Below, in pieces: positions 21,346 through 33,480 of a stretch of DNA of 64,000 nucleotides; positions within the stretch are counted from its first letter, which is position 1, and each line of letters begins with the position of its first letter. The position numbers and the translations under genes were made by a program. The notes under the pieces were generated by a model, which was given only the letters and a program-made list of their open reading frames with translations, was not told where the DNA came from and did no database searches. Location: NCBI GenBank assembly GCA_024336345.1, contig JANFOG010000019.1, positions 124,001 to 188,000 on the forward strand, read 5' to 3'. This stretch comes from Mariannaea sp. PMI_226. Its lineage: Eukaryota; Ascomycota; Sordariomycetes; Hypocreales; Nectriaceae.

Positions 21346-22805
21346 GCTATTTTAGTTATTTCTTTTTAGAAAATGGACCCCTTTATATAACTCTAAGAGC
21401 CCTTGCCTTATAAAAACCCCTCTTTGCAGAGCTTTTTAGTTATATAAAATATCACCTTTTTACTATATAAGACTAACTATAAGCTTCTTTATTTTCTAAA
21501 AACCCTCTCTTTTTCTTTTCCTTTTTTTTTTCTTATATATATATACATTTCCTCTCTCTTTATTTCTCTTTTTCCTATTTCTGAATTCTATCTCTTCTAT
21601 ATATAACTATAACCTAGATAGAAAGCTAAAAATGACTGGGTAAATAAGCCATAGATAGTTAATATAACCCTATCCAAACCCTAAGTTACCTATTGTGTTG
21701 GGGACAAAATTCACTTCTTTGGCACATGCCGCTTATATTACCTAATACATTTTTCACTCTGCTTGCCGCAATTTGATTGGCTCGCATTCGTAGTCGTAGG
21801 CCTTATAAAACAACCGCGAAACAACGTGGACAAGGCATCTTCATACTATCGAATATATCTTGTTTTTGCCCTGACTTTTTGATCTTTTCTATGACTTATG
21901 ATTTGTGATACCATTTGATCAAATGGTTCTCTTCATTTCTATCTAATTTGCTTGGCTGATTTCCATTCCTTCAGATTTGTGGTGTAGCTGTTCCGGACCG
22001 CCTGTCGCGACCGTTTCACACATCGTTTTCCCGCATCACGAGACTTGCCTTGTGGGTGTTTTTGGGCGTGGGGTTTTCTCCCAACAAACTATATTAACGC
22101 CTCACAAGATCACCATCGTCATCGTATGTTTTGAACGAATATGACGTCATACTTTTGAACCCCAACGAGTCTCTGTACCATAGGTACATTAGTCTAAACC
22201 GCCGATATGACGGTAAATCATGCGATATGACGCAGTGGATTTCATCATCCTATATACATTAGCCTCTGCGGCGTCAGCTTCGCTGTCTGTGGTAATTGTA
22301 TATTTCTGTGCGTCCTCGATGATAGGGTGGCGGGATGGCCCGCCAAGAACCAGAGCCGTTTCCCATGGCTGTTAGAGACCTTGTCATTCATCAGCTTTCG
22401 TTCCCGTCTAAGATTCCCTGGCCCAATCGGCGATACAAGTTGAAAAGAAGGGCCTGCCTTACGAAAAAAGATGCGGTGCTAGTGACGATAAAATGAGGTT
22501 TGGTTTCCTTAAGGCCGGCCTATTGCGCTGAGGCGGATCATGAGTGCACCAGCTGCATATAATCAGCTTTAAAGACTTGCTCAATATCAGATTTGGACAC
22601 TTGAAGACCATCGCCTTAATTATTTATATTTCACGACTTTTGGACACACCCATCTTCATTGAGCTAAGAAAGAGAGTCTTTAATGTTACGGTCAGCTGCT
22701 ATTGATACCGATTCAGATAGCCTGAGTAGAGTTATTTTGACACCTATAGATCGCGACTACATAGCACCACGATTAGCGAGGGCTTACCCTCAAACCTAAT
22801 ACCAA
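21346..22805. other. Long gene-free region upstream of the DUF2417-like gene
   Basis: A/T-rich at 21346-21700, with homopolymer runs and a 'tatatatatata' near 21535. From 21700 to 22800 base composition is ordinary. No conserved frame is seen. The last few hundred bases should hold the promoter of the next gene. Confidence 0.45.
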
Positions 22806-24439
22806 ATGTCTCTTTTCTCTTCTATACAAGATAATAGGCCGGAGGAAGACGACCAGGAACCACAAGACGCGAATCAGGCCTCTCCCCCAGACGAGCACAC
22901 CCGCCTGCTGCCGAACTGGGGGGGCGGGGGGCGGCACGGAAGAAGCCTCTTGGCGCCGGATAACCCTGCTGTGTCGCCGTACAACCTCTGGAGCATCAGG
23001 GCTCTACGGCACTCGACGATTGGGTTTACATTGGTGTCGCTCATGTGGTGGATCTTGCTGTTGGTGTCCATGTTTGCCACGCCACCCGGGTTCCAGATCA
23101 GGGGGAGCATGTTCCAGTCGTTTGGTTATGCGAACTTAACGTTGGCGAATTTGCTATTTACGTTAATGTTTTTTGGTGTGCCCGCAAAAGCTGTTAGGAT
23201 ACTGGTTATATCTATGTCGGTAAGTTTTATGATGTTTCTATGGGATGATGAAAACTTAGTATCTAACATGGGAGTGAGGGATAGGCTGTACTTATGCTTG
23301 ACATAATCCTCACCTTGGCAGTTCCAAAGACTCGATATGAAGAAGGATGGGTTGGAGCTGTCAGTGTCATCTGGGCGCTGTTTATGAGTCTATGGACCCT
23401 GTTGGTGGATCATACAGTGAAGTGGGGCAAGGCAGAGGAAGAAGAGCGATTGACAGGGCGCGCTGAGACGAGACGAAGTCTTGTAGAATGGATAGAGGTG
23501 ATGATCTCTATGGTGGTATGGTCCATGATATGCATTGCCTTGTGTCTCGTCACCCTAAACCTCATCTTACGAGCGGTTGACGCTGGCGTAGCGCCTCCCG
23601 GAAAGCTATGTTGGGTTGACGGCGATAGGTACCGACTACATGTGCACTGTCACGGAAGCAAGACCGAAGATAAGCCTACGGTGCTCTTTGAGGGAGATAA
23701 CTGGACGGTGGAGTATTCGTTCTGGGATTTTGCGGAGAACGCTCTCAGAAACGGGTCCTTCCCGCGGTACTGTTTCACAGATAGACCCGGGTTTGGCTGG
23801 TCTGATGCATCGCCATCTCCTTCTTCGGCTGGATTTGTTGTCGATATACTGAGCGAGGCGCTGGCAAATGAAGGGGAAACCGGACCTTGGGTATTGGTGA
23901 GCGCCGGCATCGGGTCAATCTACTCACGAGTCTTTTCTGCACGTCATGGAGATGCCATAAAAGGACTTGTGATGATTGAACCGCTGCACGAAGACCTTCT
24001 CACCAAGGTTGGTCTGTCGAGGTTGGGATTCCTGCTCTGGCTCCGGGGCGTGATCTCCCCTCTCGGACTGGACCGTGTCCCTGGAACTATCTTCCGGGGC
24101 CGAACTAGTGTGGATCGAGTATACGGACGGTCAGCCTATCAGGGGGGTAAGTACATCCTGGCCAAGCTCCAAGAGAACTGTGTCGCGACGTCTTTCACAC
24201 GACGGGATGTGGAGACTAGCCGGGCCATACAGAATAAGCAGACACCGCTGGTGGTGATTAGCTCTGGGAAGCACTTGAAGGCAAGCCGTCAGTGGGAGGA
24301 GAAGCAGCGGGATCTGACGAAGTTGACAGAGAATCTCCAGGGTTGGGACATCATAGAGGGAGCGCCGCACGAGGTGTGGAGTACGCTTAAGGGAAGGGAA
24401 ATAATTGAGAAGAGGTTGAAGGAGCTGGTGCATGCATGA
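22806..24439 (+). CDS. Membrane-anchored alpha/beta hydrolase-like protein (DUF2417 type)
   Basis: Two exons, 22806-23219 and 23285-24439, with a 65-nt intron (GTAAGT...GATAG); both junctions are in phase 0 and the protein is 522 aa. The N-terminus is Pro/Asp/Glu-rich. At least four hydrophobic segments follow ('FTLVSLMWWILLLVSMFA', 'LANLLFTLMFFGV', 'AVLMLDIILTLAVP', 'MICIALCLVTLNLIL'). The C-terminal half is hydrolase-like: 'PTVLFEGDNWTVEYSFWDFA', 'YCFTDRPGFGWSDASP', 'WVLVSAGIGSIYSRVF' and 'IIEGAPHEVWSTL'. The splice restores 'LAVPKTRYEEGWVG' and 'EEEERLTGRAETRRSL', landmarks I associate with fungal DUF2417 proteins, often annotated as mitochondrial integral membrane proteins. The elbow reads S-A-G-I-G where a classical hydrolase has G-x-S-x-G, so catalysis is uncertain. 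Confidence 0.85.
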
Positions 24440-25567
24440 GCATGAGAAATGACCATGAGAGAAAGTATGGGCAGGATCGTGGAGGACGTCTGTATTTAAT
24501 TGGAATGGTCCCTGAGCAGATCCCCACGGGATCCACAACCCTTCGTGAGAAACCAAACTCGACTTTTGTTACCCTGTGACAGCTCCTCTGCAAGCGCATT
24601 TTCAGAGCATTATTGCGGCTTCGGGCCATGGATCCTCACGATAAAATGCGAGTCTCTTTTGGGGCCCTGCGAGCCGAAACTGGGCATTGGCGGCCGATAT
24701 CATCATTTTCGGTGGAGGGTGGAGATGCCCCATTGGAAATGAGGGTGCACTAACAACGGTATTGCAGCTTGTGTGGCTCAATGTGTCGGGCCACTTGAAA
24801 TGAGATGTGTTCCTTTGTTGACATGCCACTAGGTGTAGCATTGCATATGCTAGCCAAAAACGTTTCGCTAATCACTGGTAACGTTAGCTCAATCAGAAAA
24901 TGCTAACCGCAGGTATTCCGAATCAAGCTTAGGGAATGGCTCTTCGAGCCGTCAATAATGTGCTGTGACGACTGGGATGAAATATGAGTCTCAATCACAT
25001 TAGATTTAATTATTCATTTAGAAGAGGTTTTGATCAGCTGTAAAATTATCGGGGCTTAATTACAGCAGGTTCCAAAATGAAGGAATTATTCCTATCATTC
25101 AGGGTTGGATGTAAGTTGCTTCAGTGTGAAATCTTATCACGTGACCCATCGGTTTGGGGATGCCGTCTTCAGTCATTAGGGTGTCGCCGTCGGAATCCGG
25201 GAGCTCCTCCTCGATACAAATTCAGTGACAAATGCAGTGTTGGTAAAACATGGGTCGCAGCACCACATGCCAAGAACCTTGGTCCCATCGTAATTCAATT
25301 GATTTAGGTACTTTGATGGATGATATTCCACTCAACCGTTGTTCCTGCTGATATCATCTCTTCACATGTCAAAGTCTTGATAGAATGCACAGTTTTCGGC
25401 ATGACATTGGGCAAGTTGGCCGTCCACAATTCCCAACAAATTGGTTAGCAGATTCAACAGAAATGCACTCGAGAAGTGGCCGAGATAAATTCCTCGTCTA
25501 TCGGCTAAGCAACACTACCAGTAGCAAAGGATAAGCGTTTAGCTGGTGCTGCTATGCTTACTTCACC
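24440..25567. other. Intergenic, nothing recognised
   Basis: About 1.1 kb with overlapping short frames in several phases and no family resemblance. Composition is ordinary. Confidence 0.5.
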
Positions 25568-27233
25568 ATGGCATCACCTGTCTGGAAGTACGCCTTCATA
25601 CGTACATCCATATTCTTTCTGCACCTAGTGGCACCCTTTAGCATCTTCTATTCGCTGGTTGGCTCGTTAGTCGATCTTCCGATCCGAATTCCCCGTGTAT
25701 TAGAGTTATGGTTCGTTCTTGAGACGACTTTCTACTGTGCTTTCTATCTCCCTCGCAACGCCTACCTCCAAAAGGCCGCGACTCACCCCACGACTGCATC
25801 TCGGGAAGACCGCCGGAAGCTGTTTTGGCGCTGCCACAGAAATATCCCAGATCCTGATCGGTACTTGCAGAAATGGTTCCGAAACGCGCCAGCCGCGGAG
25901 ACCAAGCGTGAAAACGTTAAGGACTTCTTTCGATGGGCTTTCTTGAACACTGGGAATGCTGACCCGGCCCACGATGAGGAGCTGGAAGAGTACGCTGTGG
26001 AGATGGAGAGGCTACTGGGGAGGAAGTTGGAACCCGGGTACGGCGACGCTCAATGTCTTAGATTGACCCTTGAAAAGGTTGAGATGTTACACCGCAGCTT
26101 AACATGGTATTTGGTGAGTTTTGATAGCAAAATACGCGTGTTGTTATCCCCATAGTAAAAGCCAGCTTCCTAACTTCCTGCTATAGTGTGTGTTTATTGT
26201 CGATACGATAGCGTCCGCCTATATGCACTATCACTCCTTCGCCTTCTACCGCAAATCCTTTTTTGCTATTTTTCCCTTACGCCCTCTTACATTCTTCTTC
26301 ACATATCGCTCCCCTGCGAAAACCCTTACTTACTGCTACCGGCCGCACATGTCTACAACGAGGCTCCCCATTCTGTTCGTCCACGGCATAGGCATCGGAC
26401 TGTACCCATATATCAATTTCTTGGGCGATCTCAATGCCGCGGATGCTAAGGATCAGTCGGATGGGCAGGTGGGGATCATTGCCATAAAGATGATGCCTAT
26501 AAGCTCTAGAATCACAGCTAAGGCACTATTAAAAGATGAGATGTGTGAGAAGATTAATTGTATATTAAAGGCACATAGGTGGAGTAGGGTTGTACTTGTA
26601 CTACACTCGTAGGTACCCCTCTCTCCCTTTTTGATTTATGTCTTGTTCTCCTGTACTGATTTTGACCTTATGAAGGTATGGAAGCGTGGTTGCTGCGCAT
26701 CTCCTTCATACTCCCAAAATTGCGCAGAAGATTGGACCGATTGTATTTATTGATCCGGTGTCTTTCCTACTACATCTCCCTGATGTAGCATATAACTTTG
26801 TGAAGTCTTCCCTTTATCTTTGTTCTCAATCCCAACTAACCGACTTGACATTAAGATCTGTCGGAAGCCAGCCCAAGCTAATGAGCACCTGCTCTCTTAC
26901 TTCGGCGCTAAGGATATGGGCGTCTCGCATACATTATTCCGCCGCTTCTTCTGGGCTGATAACGTTTTGTGGAAGGAAGACATCTAGGGACATCGCGTGG
27001 CTGTTGTACTAGCTGGCAGCGACATAGTAATTGACGCTGAAGCGATTGGGGCCTACTTGACAGGCGCAGATGATTGGATATTGAAAACTAGTCACTGGGA
27101 AGACGGAATATGGAAGGGTCATAAACTAGACGTAGTATGGTTAGAAGATTTGGATCATGGACAAGTCTTCAATACGAGAAGTGGGAGAAAGAGGTTGGTG
27201 AATATTGCAAGGGAGTTCTGTGTTGAAGCATAA
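25568..27233 (+). pseudogene. Alpha/beta hydrolase with N-terminal membrane segments, premature stop
   Basis: Four exons can be joined: 25568-26113, 26187-26608, 26676-26799 and 26856-27233. Introns are 73, 67 and 56 nt; the third donor, GTGAAG, is unusual but is followed by a 'ctaac' branch site. The product has N-terminal hydrophobic segments, 'NIPDPDRYLQKWFRNAPAAE', 'PILFVHGIGIGLYPYINFLG', the nucleophile elbow 'LVLHSYGSVVAAH' (Ser about residue 323, created by splicing) and 'FIDPVSFLLHLPDVAYNF', then 'SHTLFRRFFWADNVLWKEDI'. A TAG at 26985-26987 then stops it at 407 aa. The same frame continues another 82 codons with 'VAVVLAGSDIVIDAEAIGAY' and 'DLDHGQVFN', which hold the expected acid and catalytic His. 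The short form would lack two of the three catalytic residues. The splice structure is otherwise clean, so decay is recent or the stop is bypassed. Confidence 0.75.
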
Positions 27234-27917
27234 CTGCCTGTCAGTGCTAGGGGCTAGATGAGAGATGTTCACGTCACTAAATTCATACGGGGTAAGCTGG
27301 ACGAAGCGAATAGTACATGAAATCCTCAATTTTAATTCTACCTTCAGATAGACACTGATAACCTTCGCCAGTGATCGCGTCTGGCATTCTGACTTGGTTC
27401 CTTCAGAAACGGCTGTGCTCTGAAAATGCAGAATCTCCTCTCTAATGTTGTTCAGCTTTGGTAATACTAAGTTAGTTGTTTGAGATTGATGTAAGATACA
27501 GAGTTATCAGGGCATGGCTGAGACTTGGGATGAATAAATGGATATTTATTCGGTCGATTCCAAATCGCCAAGAGTTTCATATGCCAAGGAATAAAGGAAA
27601 TGGAGGGGCTCAGCTATCTTAGGCATGATCGCCGGACCGGAAGAGAGCATTGTGGCTCAGTTATGATATCCATCAAGGCAGCATTACCTACCTTTCTAAC
27701 AGTTCTGATCCTCTTGGGTTGCTCAACGAGAAAGGCCTGCGCTGGCATCGACCTACTCCAACGGATATTCTCCCACTTCAACCACCTCGTTCAGCCCAGC
27801 TGCGTTCAGTTTCGCGGGGTAGGTAGTCTCCCACTCCCAGCACAAAGTAGACTTGCAAAGTCGTTGCTCGCTTTGGGGGGCAGGATTACTATCCTCTGCC
27901 GTGGTACGTTACGGTCT
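27234..27917. other. Intergenic between convergent genes
   Basis: Nothing recognised. Frames at 27600-27900 lack any family match and overlap the tail of the histidine kinase pseudogene. Confidence 0.45.
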
Positions 27918-30900
27918 TTATTCGATACTGCTGCGATTTAGGAAGCCTCTGTGTTCTAGCAAGCCGCCTATTGCCTTTAACCTAACCGGCTTTGAGAGGA
28001 ACAGATCGAACCCACTGCCAAACGCCTCTCGCTGTGCATCCTCTGAGGTGTGTCCCGACAGCGCAATGATAGAAACAGGATCCAGCCCTTCTCGGCGCTC
28101 ATGGGCTCGAATTAACCTGGTAGCCTCAAACCCATCCATGACTGGCATCGATATATCCATCAAGATACACGAGTATGCACGAGGGTTGTCAGTGAAGTGC
28201 TCAACAGCCTCCTTGCCATTGACGGCTTGCGTATACTTGAGTCCAAGTTTCTTCAAGTACGCTGACAGTAGCTTCAAGTTGATATAACTATCATCAACAA
28301 TCAATAATTGCGCGGGCAGGATGGGTGGGGAGCTGGGATCTGGTGGTGATTGTGGCTCATTGATCTCTGTACTGGTGGTATCATCTACTTTATGTGTTGA
28401 AGGCAGTCCACTCACGGCTGATTCGTCGACCCTAGGAACAGATGTGCTCGGGAAATTCTCCGGTCCATCAGGTCGTCGAACCACTAGTGAAGGTATCGTG
28501 ACAGATGTTGAGATTCTGAGGCCCATCCATCGCTCATACGCGTGTAGCAGCGTCTTCGCGAGTTTACGGGGACCAATTCTTGGCTGATGTTAGCTAGCTA
28601 GCAGAGATCGGGGGGGGGGGGTTCATGGGTGAAGTGGAAATAGCTTACGGCTGAGCTACGAACTCAAAGATTTTAGAGCGGCCCGCAGAATTAAACCACT
28701 GTGATTTGCGGTAGGCTTCAGTTGAGTTTGAGCAAATGACAATATTGGGAGTGTTGGCGAGCATTTCAAAGTTGAAACTTGGGGGTATTGCCTTAAATGG
28801 CCAAAGGATAAGATCCGGAGTCATTTTATTCTTATGGACGCCCGAGACAATTTCCATCTGAAGCCACTTGGAGCAGATATCTTCCAATTCGTTCCTGGGG
28901 ATATCGGGTCCGGCTTCATTCCCGGGGTCTGAGGGCATGACACGGACTCGAAGTCCCGCCAAGTCTCTCACTCGTTGCTCAAACACTTTATCGTCGTCGG
29001 AAAGCAGCGATGCGATATTTGTTGAGTAAGGCACTTGGCTCAGGGGCAGCATAACAGAGACGGTGGTACCAGTTCCAATTTCACTGACGATAGACACCTT
29101 GCCTCCCAGTTGGGTGGTGATTTTCTTTACCAGGCTTAGCCCCAATCCCAATCCTGGTGCTAGATTGTCTTCTTGGCTGAATGGTGTAAAGACTTGTTAT
29201 CGAAGATAGGTGGCGCCAATCCCCTTTCCAGTGTCTTGCACGGTGAATACAAACACGCGCTCCTTTTTGTGGTGTTTGATAGAGGCAAGGTCTTGGGTAA
29301 GCGATACCCTGATTGTGCCTTGACGTGTGTATTCTAGCGCATTGCTGAATATGTTCATCATGATTTGGCGCACTGCTCCGACTTGGACGTAACACATCCA
29401 ATCGCAACGCGGATCTGCTAAGAGGAATACTGATACGTCCTCCTCATCCAGCAACGACTCTTCTCTATTGACCGACTTGCGGTCGAGCTGTTCAGGAGCT
29501 TCCAGCGAGCCAGATGGACGATTGGTCCCGGTTTCGCGATTGGGTGATTATTTTTGTCTTTCAGAAAATTGCTTGAATGACAGATGTTTGAAGGTAAAGC
29601 CCGCAAAAACACTCTCCACCACCTCTTCAGCGACGCTATCAAGACGAATGTTACAGGACAAATTCTTAGTTCCCTCAGGACCCCAATCAATCCCGGGACC
29701 GGTGATATACCGTGTCTCGCCGGCTCTCGAATTATTCACCCCTCCCGCGAAGTTGCTGATTTTGGAATAGTCAAGAAGGTGTTCGATGGTGTCAAGGAGT
29801 GTGCGGGCGCAGGTCTCGATGGTATGAGCCGCATTGCCTTGGAAGACGGTCAGGTCCGTGTCCATCAATAGTTCAGCACTCAGAAAAATGCCGTGCAAGG
29901 GCGAGCGCAATTCATGCGATAGCGATCCTAGAATGTCGGATTTTGCTTTTTCTGCCATTGACGTCTCGAGACGAAGAACCTCGGCCATAGCAAGCATACC
30001 AAAAGCCCTGAAATAGCTCAACTCTCCCTTGATTGTGAAGGTTCGGCTTGGACTTTTGGTGTAAATAAACCCTCCGCCATACCACCGTTCCTTTCTAGAG
30101 TCCCAAAGGGGCACGAATGCCACGCTTCGGGCTCCTGGGAAAGCGCTACGCAGTGCACTTCCCTCATGCTTTCGGGACCAGGGCTTCTTGGGTTGTTTGG
30201 CCCACGATGCATGGGGAGCCGATCCGTCGGCGTGACCCGGCGATAGTATCTCTTCAACGTGGACCTTTGATTCTGAGAGTCTTTGATTGTCTTCAGAAAA
30301 GTTTGAAGACTGAAGTTCCCCATTAGCAGTAAAGTTGAATATGCTACCTTTTGGGTATCGTTGGAGCAGTGTAGTTAGGAACTTCGCCAGCATTGTTGCC
30401 CCAGGAGGGCAAGAAGTAGCCCCGTTAATGCCCGAATTATGAAACATGGAAAATCCGAGGGGCTGGCAACAAGGCCAAGACGGCTCGCTAGGCTTTGCAA
30501 CAAAACTCTTGATCACTACTGCTCGTTGAGGATACTGATCCAGATGCTTCAGCCGTGTTACTGCTCAAAGGTAGTATTCTATAAGGGGCCATTGTGGCAT
30601 CGAAGAACACGCAGCCTTCCACCTCAATCGACTCTCGGATGATGTTCGCGGCTTTTGAAGAGATATCCATGGCGCTAATATCAACCGATGAAAAATAAAT
30701 GCCATCCCAGATGGACGGATCAAATGACGACGTGTAAGCTTGATGGCCAGGCGAAGCGTGTTGAGCAGGCTCAAACAGCCGCGGTTCGGGACAATAATCA
30801 GGTGCAGCGGCTCTGTCTGAAGTGTAGTCCTGTTCTGTGCCGGAGCAATTGCTGTCTGGCATTGAGAGGGCCCTCATTGGTTGGTTTGTCCAGAAACGCT

Positions 30901-31645
30901 GCGGCATCAGGTCCCGACTGCCAGCCAGACAACGTTGTCTTGCCCTCAATAAAGGAACCGATTCCCCTGTTCATGCGCTCATTCCGGCGATGTAAATCCC
31001 ACAATCTTTTTGATTCAAGATGACCCATAATGGTACGGGATATTTCTCGTAGGCGAGTGGTGAGTTCATCGGTCCATGCCTTGGTGGGCTTTGAATTGAT
31101 CACGCAGTAGACTCCGATATTAATCCCTTGGTGGGTCCGAATGGGGACAGCAGCGTAGAACCGAGCTGGGCTTCCAAGTTGGCAGTAGGGCTTGGACGAA
31201 AATCGGGGATCAGAAGTGAGGTCCTGCGACAAGACAAGAGGAAGGTCAGCCAAATTCCTCCTCTCGGGCTCTGCAGCTTCATGCTGCGGGATTTCGCCTA
31301 GGAGGGTGTGCTCGCACACGCCATGGTTGCGGGGAATGGCGGTGCCACACAACCAGAGCTGCTCGGGACACTGGTCGCTAGGCAGGGCCGAGCACAGCGG
31401 CTGTGCGGGTGTTGCCTCAGCGATAATATATTGGCGGTTTGAATCAAATAGTGAAATGATTGATCGCTCTGTACCTGTCTGGCAGGCTCCAAGCTGGGCG
31501 AGGGCAGTAAGAACGGTATCATCGGACGTTGACAACTCGGAGCTCAGAACGGGCTGACCACTTTCGTTGAATCTGGCGTTGCACAGAGAGGGCTCGTATC
31601 TCGAAAGTGGGTTGGATCAACGGATGGTGGAACAAAGAGCCACAT
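27918..31645 (-). pseudogene. Hybrid histidine kinase (GAF-HisKA-HATPase-REC), broken
   Basis: Domain order on the minus strand: a short start 'MWLFVPPSVDPTHF' (ATG 31643-31645); a GAF-like sensor with 'TVLTALAQLGACQTGTERSI', 'AIPRNHGVCEHTLLGE' and 'FYAAVPIRTHQGINIGVYCV'; the phospho-acceptor H-box 'LGSLSHELRSPLHGIFLS' (about 29895-29950); an ATPase with N-box 'QIMMNIFSNALEYTRQG', G1 'VQDTGKGIGA' and G2 'GLGLGLSLVKK'; and a receiver with 'LLIVDDSYINLKLL', phospho-Asp motif 'CILMDISMPVMDG' and 'LSKPV'. A true intron (28579-28648, 70 nt) joins 'FEFVAQP' to 'IGPRKLAKTLL' and contains a G10 run. Lesions are frame shifts near 31600, 30850 and 30500, and TAA codons at 29548-29550 and 29197-29199. 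The receiver is intact and could only be expressed alone. Confidence 0.85.
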
Positions 31646-33078
31646 GCGGGCGGGACCTACTTTAAGGTTTCTTGCTCGCGGGTACCCTCCGAAACATGCT
31701 TATGCGGGTTGACCTGAGCCATTATCGGGATATCCTACTATCATTTCACCAGACCTGGGAGTGTATCCAGAGTTTTCAGATACGTCAAAAAATAATTCTG
31801 GTGATAAGATCATACCGCACGGAATAACCTTAGAGGGTGGAAGATAGCCGGCCGGTAGGAACAAAAATGGTGCCCCCTACCGGCCGGCTATCTTCCACCC
31901 TCAAAGTACGAACTGTACCTCACAGAAACTCTCAGGCTTGTGTCGCACATTGATTTGTCATTACACGTCATTCCCTCCACCTCTCAAGTCACAAATCTTC
32001 AAGGTTTTTGGCAGAACCGTTGTGCGGCGCGGTGAATACAGACGACTCCACTTGTCCCAATGACTCGTCAAATCGTCTTGAAGTTTGCTGTGAATGGTCT
32101 TGTGACCTTGCATGATCATATGAGTCATTGAAAATCGAGGGACTAGAACCGTACGCTGTTCTATTGAATTACACTGCACCTACTGAGTCTAGATAATGGT
32201 GCCAGGTCTATATTCCAACAACGAGCCAACCCCCAAACTGGATGGATGGGTAGCTGCTTGTTGCTTTGATTATGACCTCACCAATAATTCTCGGAGTTTA
32301 TTTGAAGTACCTCGACAAGATTCTGATATCATGAGACAATAGAAATATCACCCCACTATGAACGTTCGCATTTGCTAGTTAGAATCTGACAGCCAATACC
32401 CACTACCATACATAGCAATTAGCCGCGGTCCTAAACGCATCTTCCACGGCCGCACCGCCGGTCGAGCCATGCGCGCTCCGCAGGTTAGTGTAGCTCCCAA
32501 AGAAAACGAGTAGAGAAAATCAAAATCCACAAGAAATCCATCCCTAACAAAGGATGTGAACTCGGTAGGTAAGGGTGGAGTTCATGGAATTAAATTGTAC
32601 TTGATTGCGATCTTTCAGCGTACTGTATTTGATTTATCCATTGCATACCCCCCGCACCGCTGAGCCCATCTGAGCTGGATGCTCCCACTCGAAAATTCGG
32701 CTAACACATCAACCTATTCACACCATTAATGGCGTCAAGGCAAGTTTGAGAGCGTATTAAGTTGAGAGCGTATTAAGGGAGCAATATTACGACGTGCTCC
32801 GCCGAACGCGTCGTACCAACCACCCATCGGTTTCGATTTGTCTTCATATTGAGTGTGGGCGCATTGTCGTCAATCGGTATCTGTGTGCCTGACTGCTTTC
32901 GTTACATTGATTGTCTCGGTGTCCCACTGGTGACTGAGGAGAAGGAGAATGCGTCCCGCGGGCGCTCTTACGCATCGTGGCATATAGTCTGCATGTGAGG
33001 CAGACATATCACAGCCTCTGCCTAGTTCCTATCATGATTTAGTTGGACACACTTAAAGGATGAGGTTCAGTGTTAAAC
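31646..33078. other. Intergenic, contains a strong hairpin
   Basis: Apart from the hairpin at 31833-31902, no gene is recognised. A short phrase at about 32422-32482 reads 'RGPKRIFHGRTAGRAM' but is bounded by stops. The unit 'gagagcgtattaag' occurs twice at about 32749-32777. Confidence 0.45.
31833..31902. repeat. Perfect 27-bp inverted repeat with 16-base loop
   Basis: The arm 31833-31859 begins GAGGGTGGAAGATAG and ends CCGGTAGG; its exact reverse complement occupies 31876-31902. The loop is A-rich on its left. It lies about 190 bases upstream of the histidine kinase start. It may be a foldback element or the joined ends of a deleted one; no target duplication is evident. Confidence 0.85.
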
Positions 33079-33480
33079 TTACAATAGTGAAAGCGTGAGA
33101 TCACCATGAATCTTCGCCTTGAGCTCGATCTCGATCTCCAGGTTCAAGTCAAGTCGCAGCTTGAGCGCATCCTTCTTGCCACCATTTTGCTGTTGCACCT
33201 GTTGCGGCTGCATGTTCAAACCACCATGTGCCATCTGCTTCTCATTCTGCAAGCGGTCCTCGTCAAGCCATGCTGCTCTCCTGCGTCGTGCCAGTTTTTG
33301 CTTCTTACTCTTTGGAGGACTGGTCGCGAGCCCTTCCTGTTTGGGCGAAACCACTTGCTCTTTTACCTTTTGGTCACCATTATCGATATGGTCTTCGTCA
33401 AAACCCTGTCCATCACCTTGGCCGCTTTCGTATCCTATACCATCATCTTCCTTCTCATGAGGGTTGCTGAGATCCCCCAT
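33079..33480 (-). CDS. Small conserved fungal protein, function unknown
   Basis: 133 aa. The first half is acidic and Gly-rich ('GYESGQGDGQGFDEDHIDN'). A basic patch follows ('KSKKQKLARRRRAAW', about residues 57-71), then a Gln-rich linker and a regular C-terminus 'LRLDLNLEIEIELKAKIHG' ending in 'DLTLSLL'. I recall similar short fungal proteins with this alternating Leu/acid C-terminus but know no function for them; the basic patch suggests nuclear location. The stop TAA overlaps a good donor (GTAAGT), so an intron may replace the last residues and add a short tail downstream of 33079. Confidence 0.6.
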   Translation of the reverse strand: MGDLSNPHEKEDDGIGYESGQGDGQGFDEDHIDNGDQKVKEQVVSPKQEGLATSPPKSKKQKLARRRRAAWLDEDRLQNEKQMAHGGLNMQPQQVQQQNGGKKDALKLRLDLNLEIEIELKAKIHGDLTLSLL

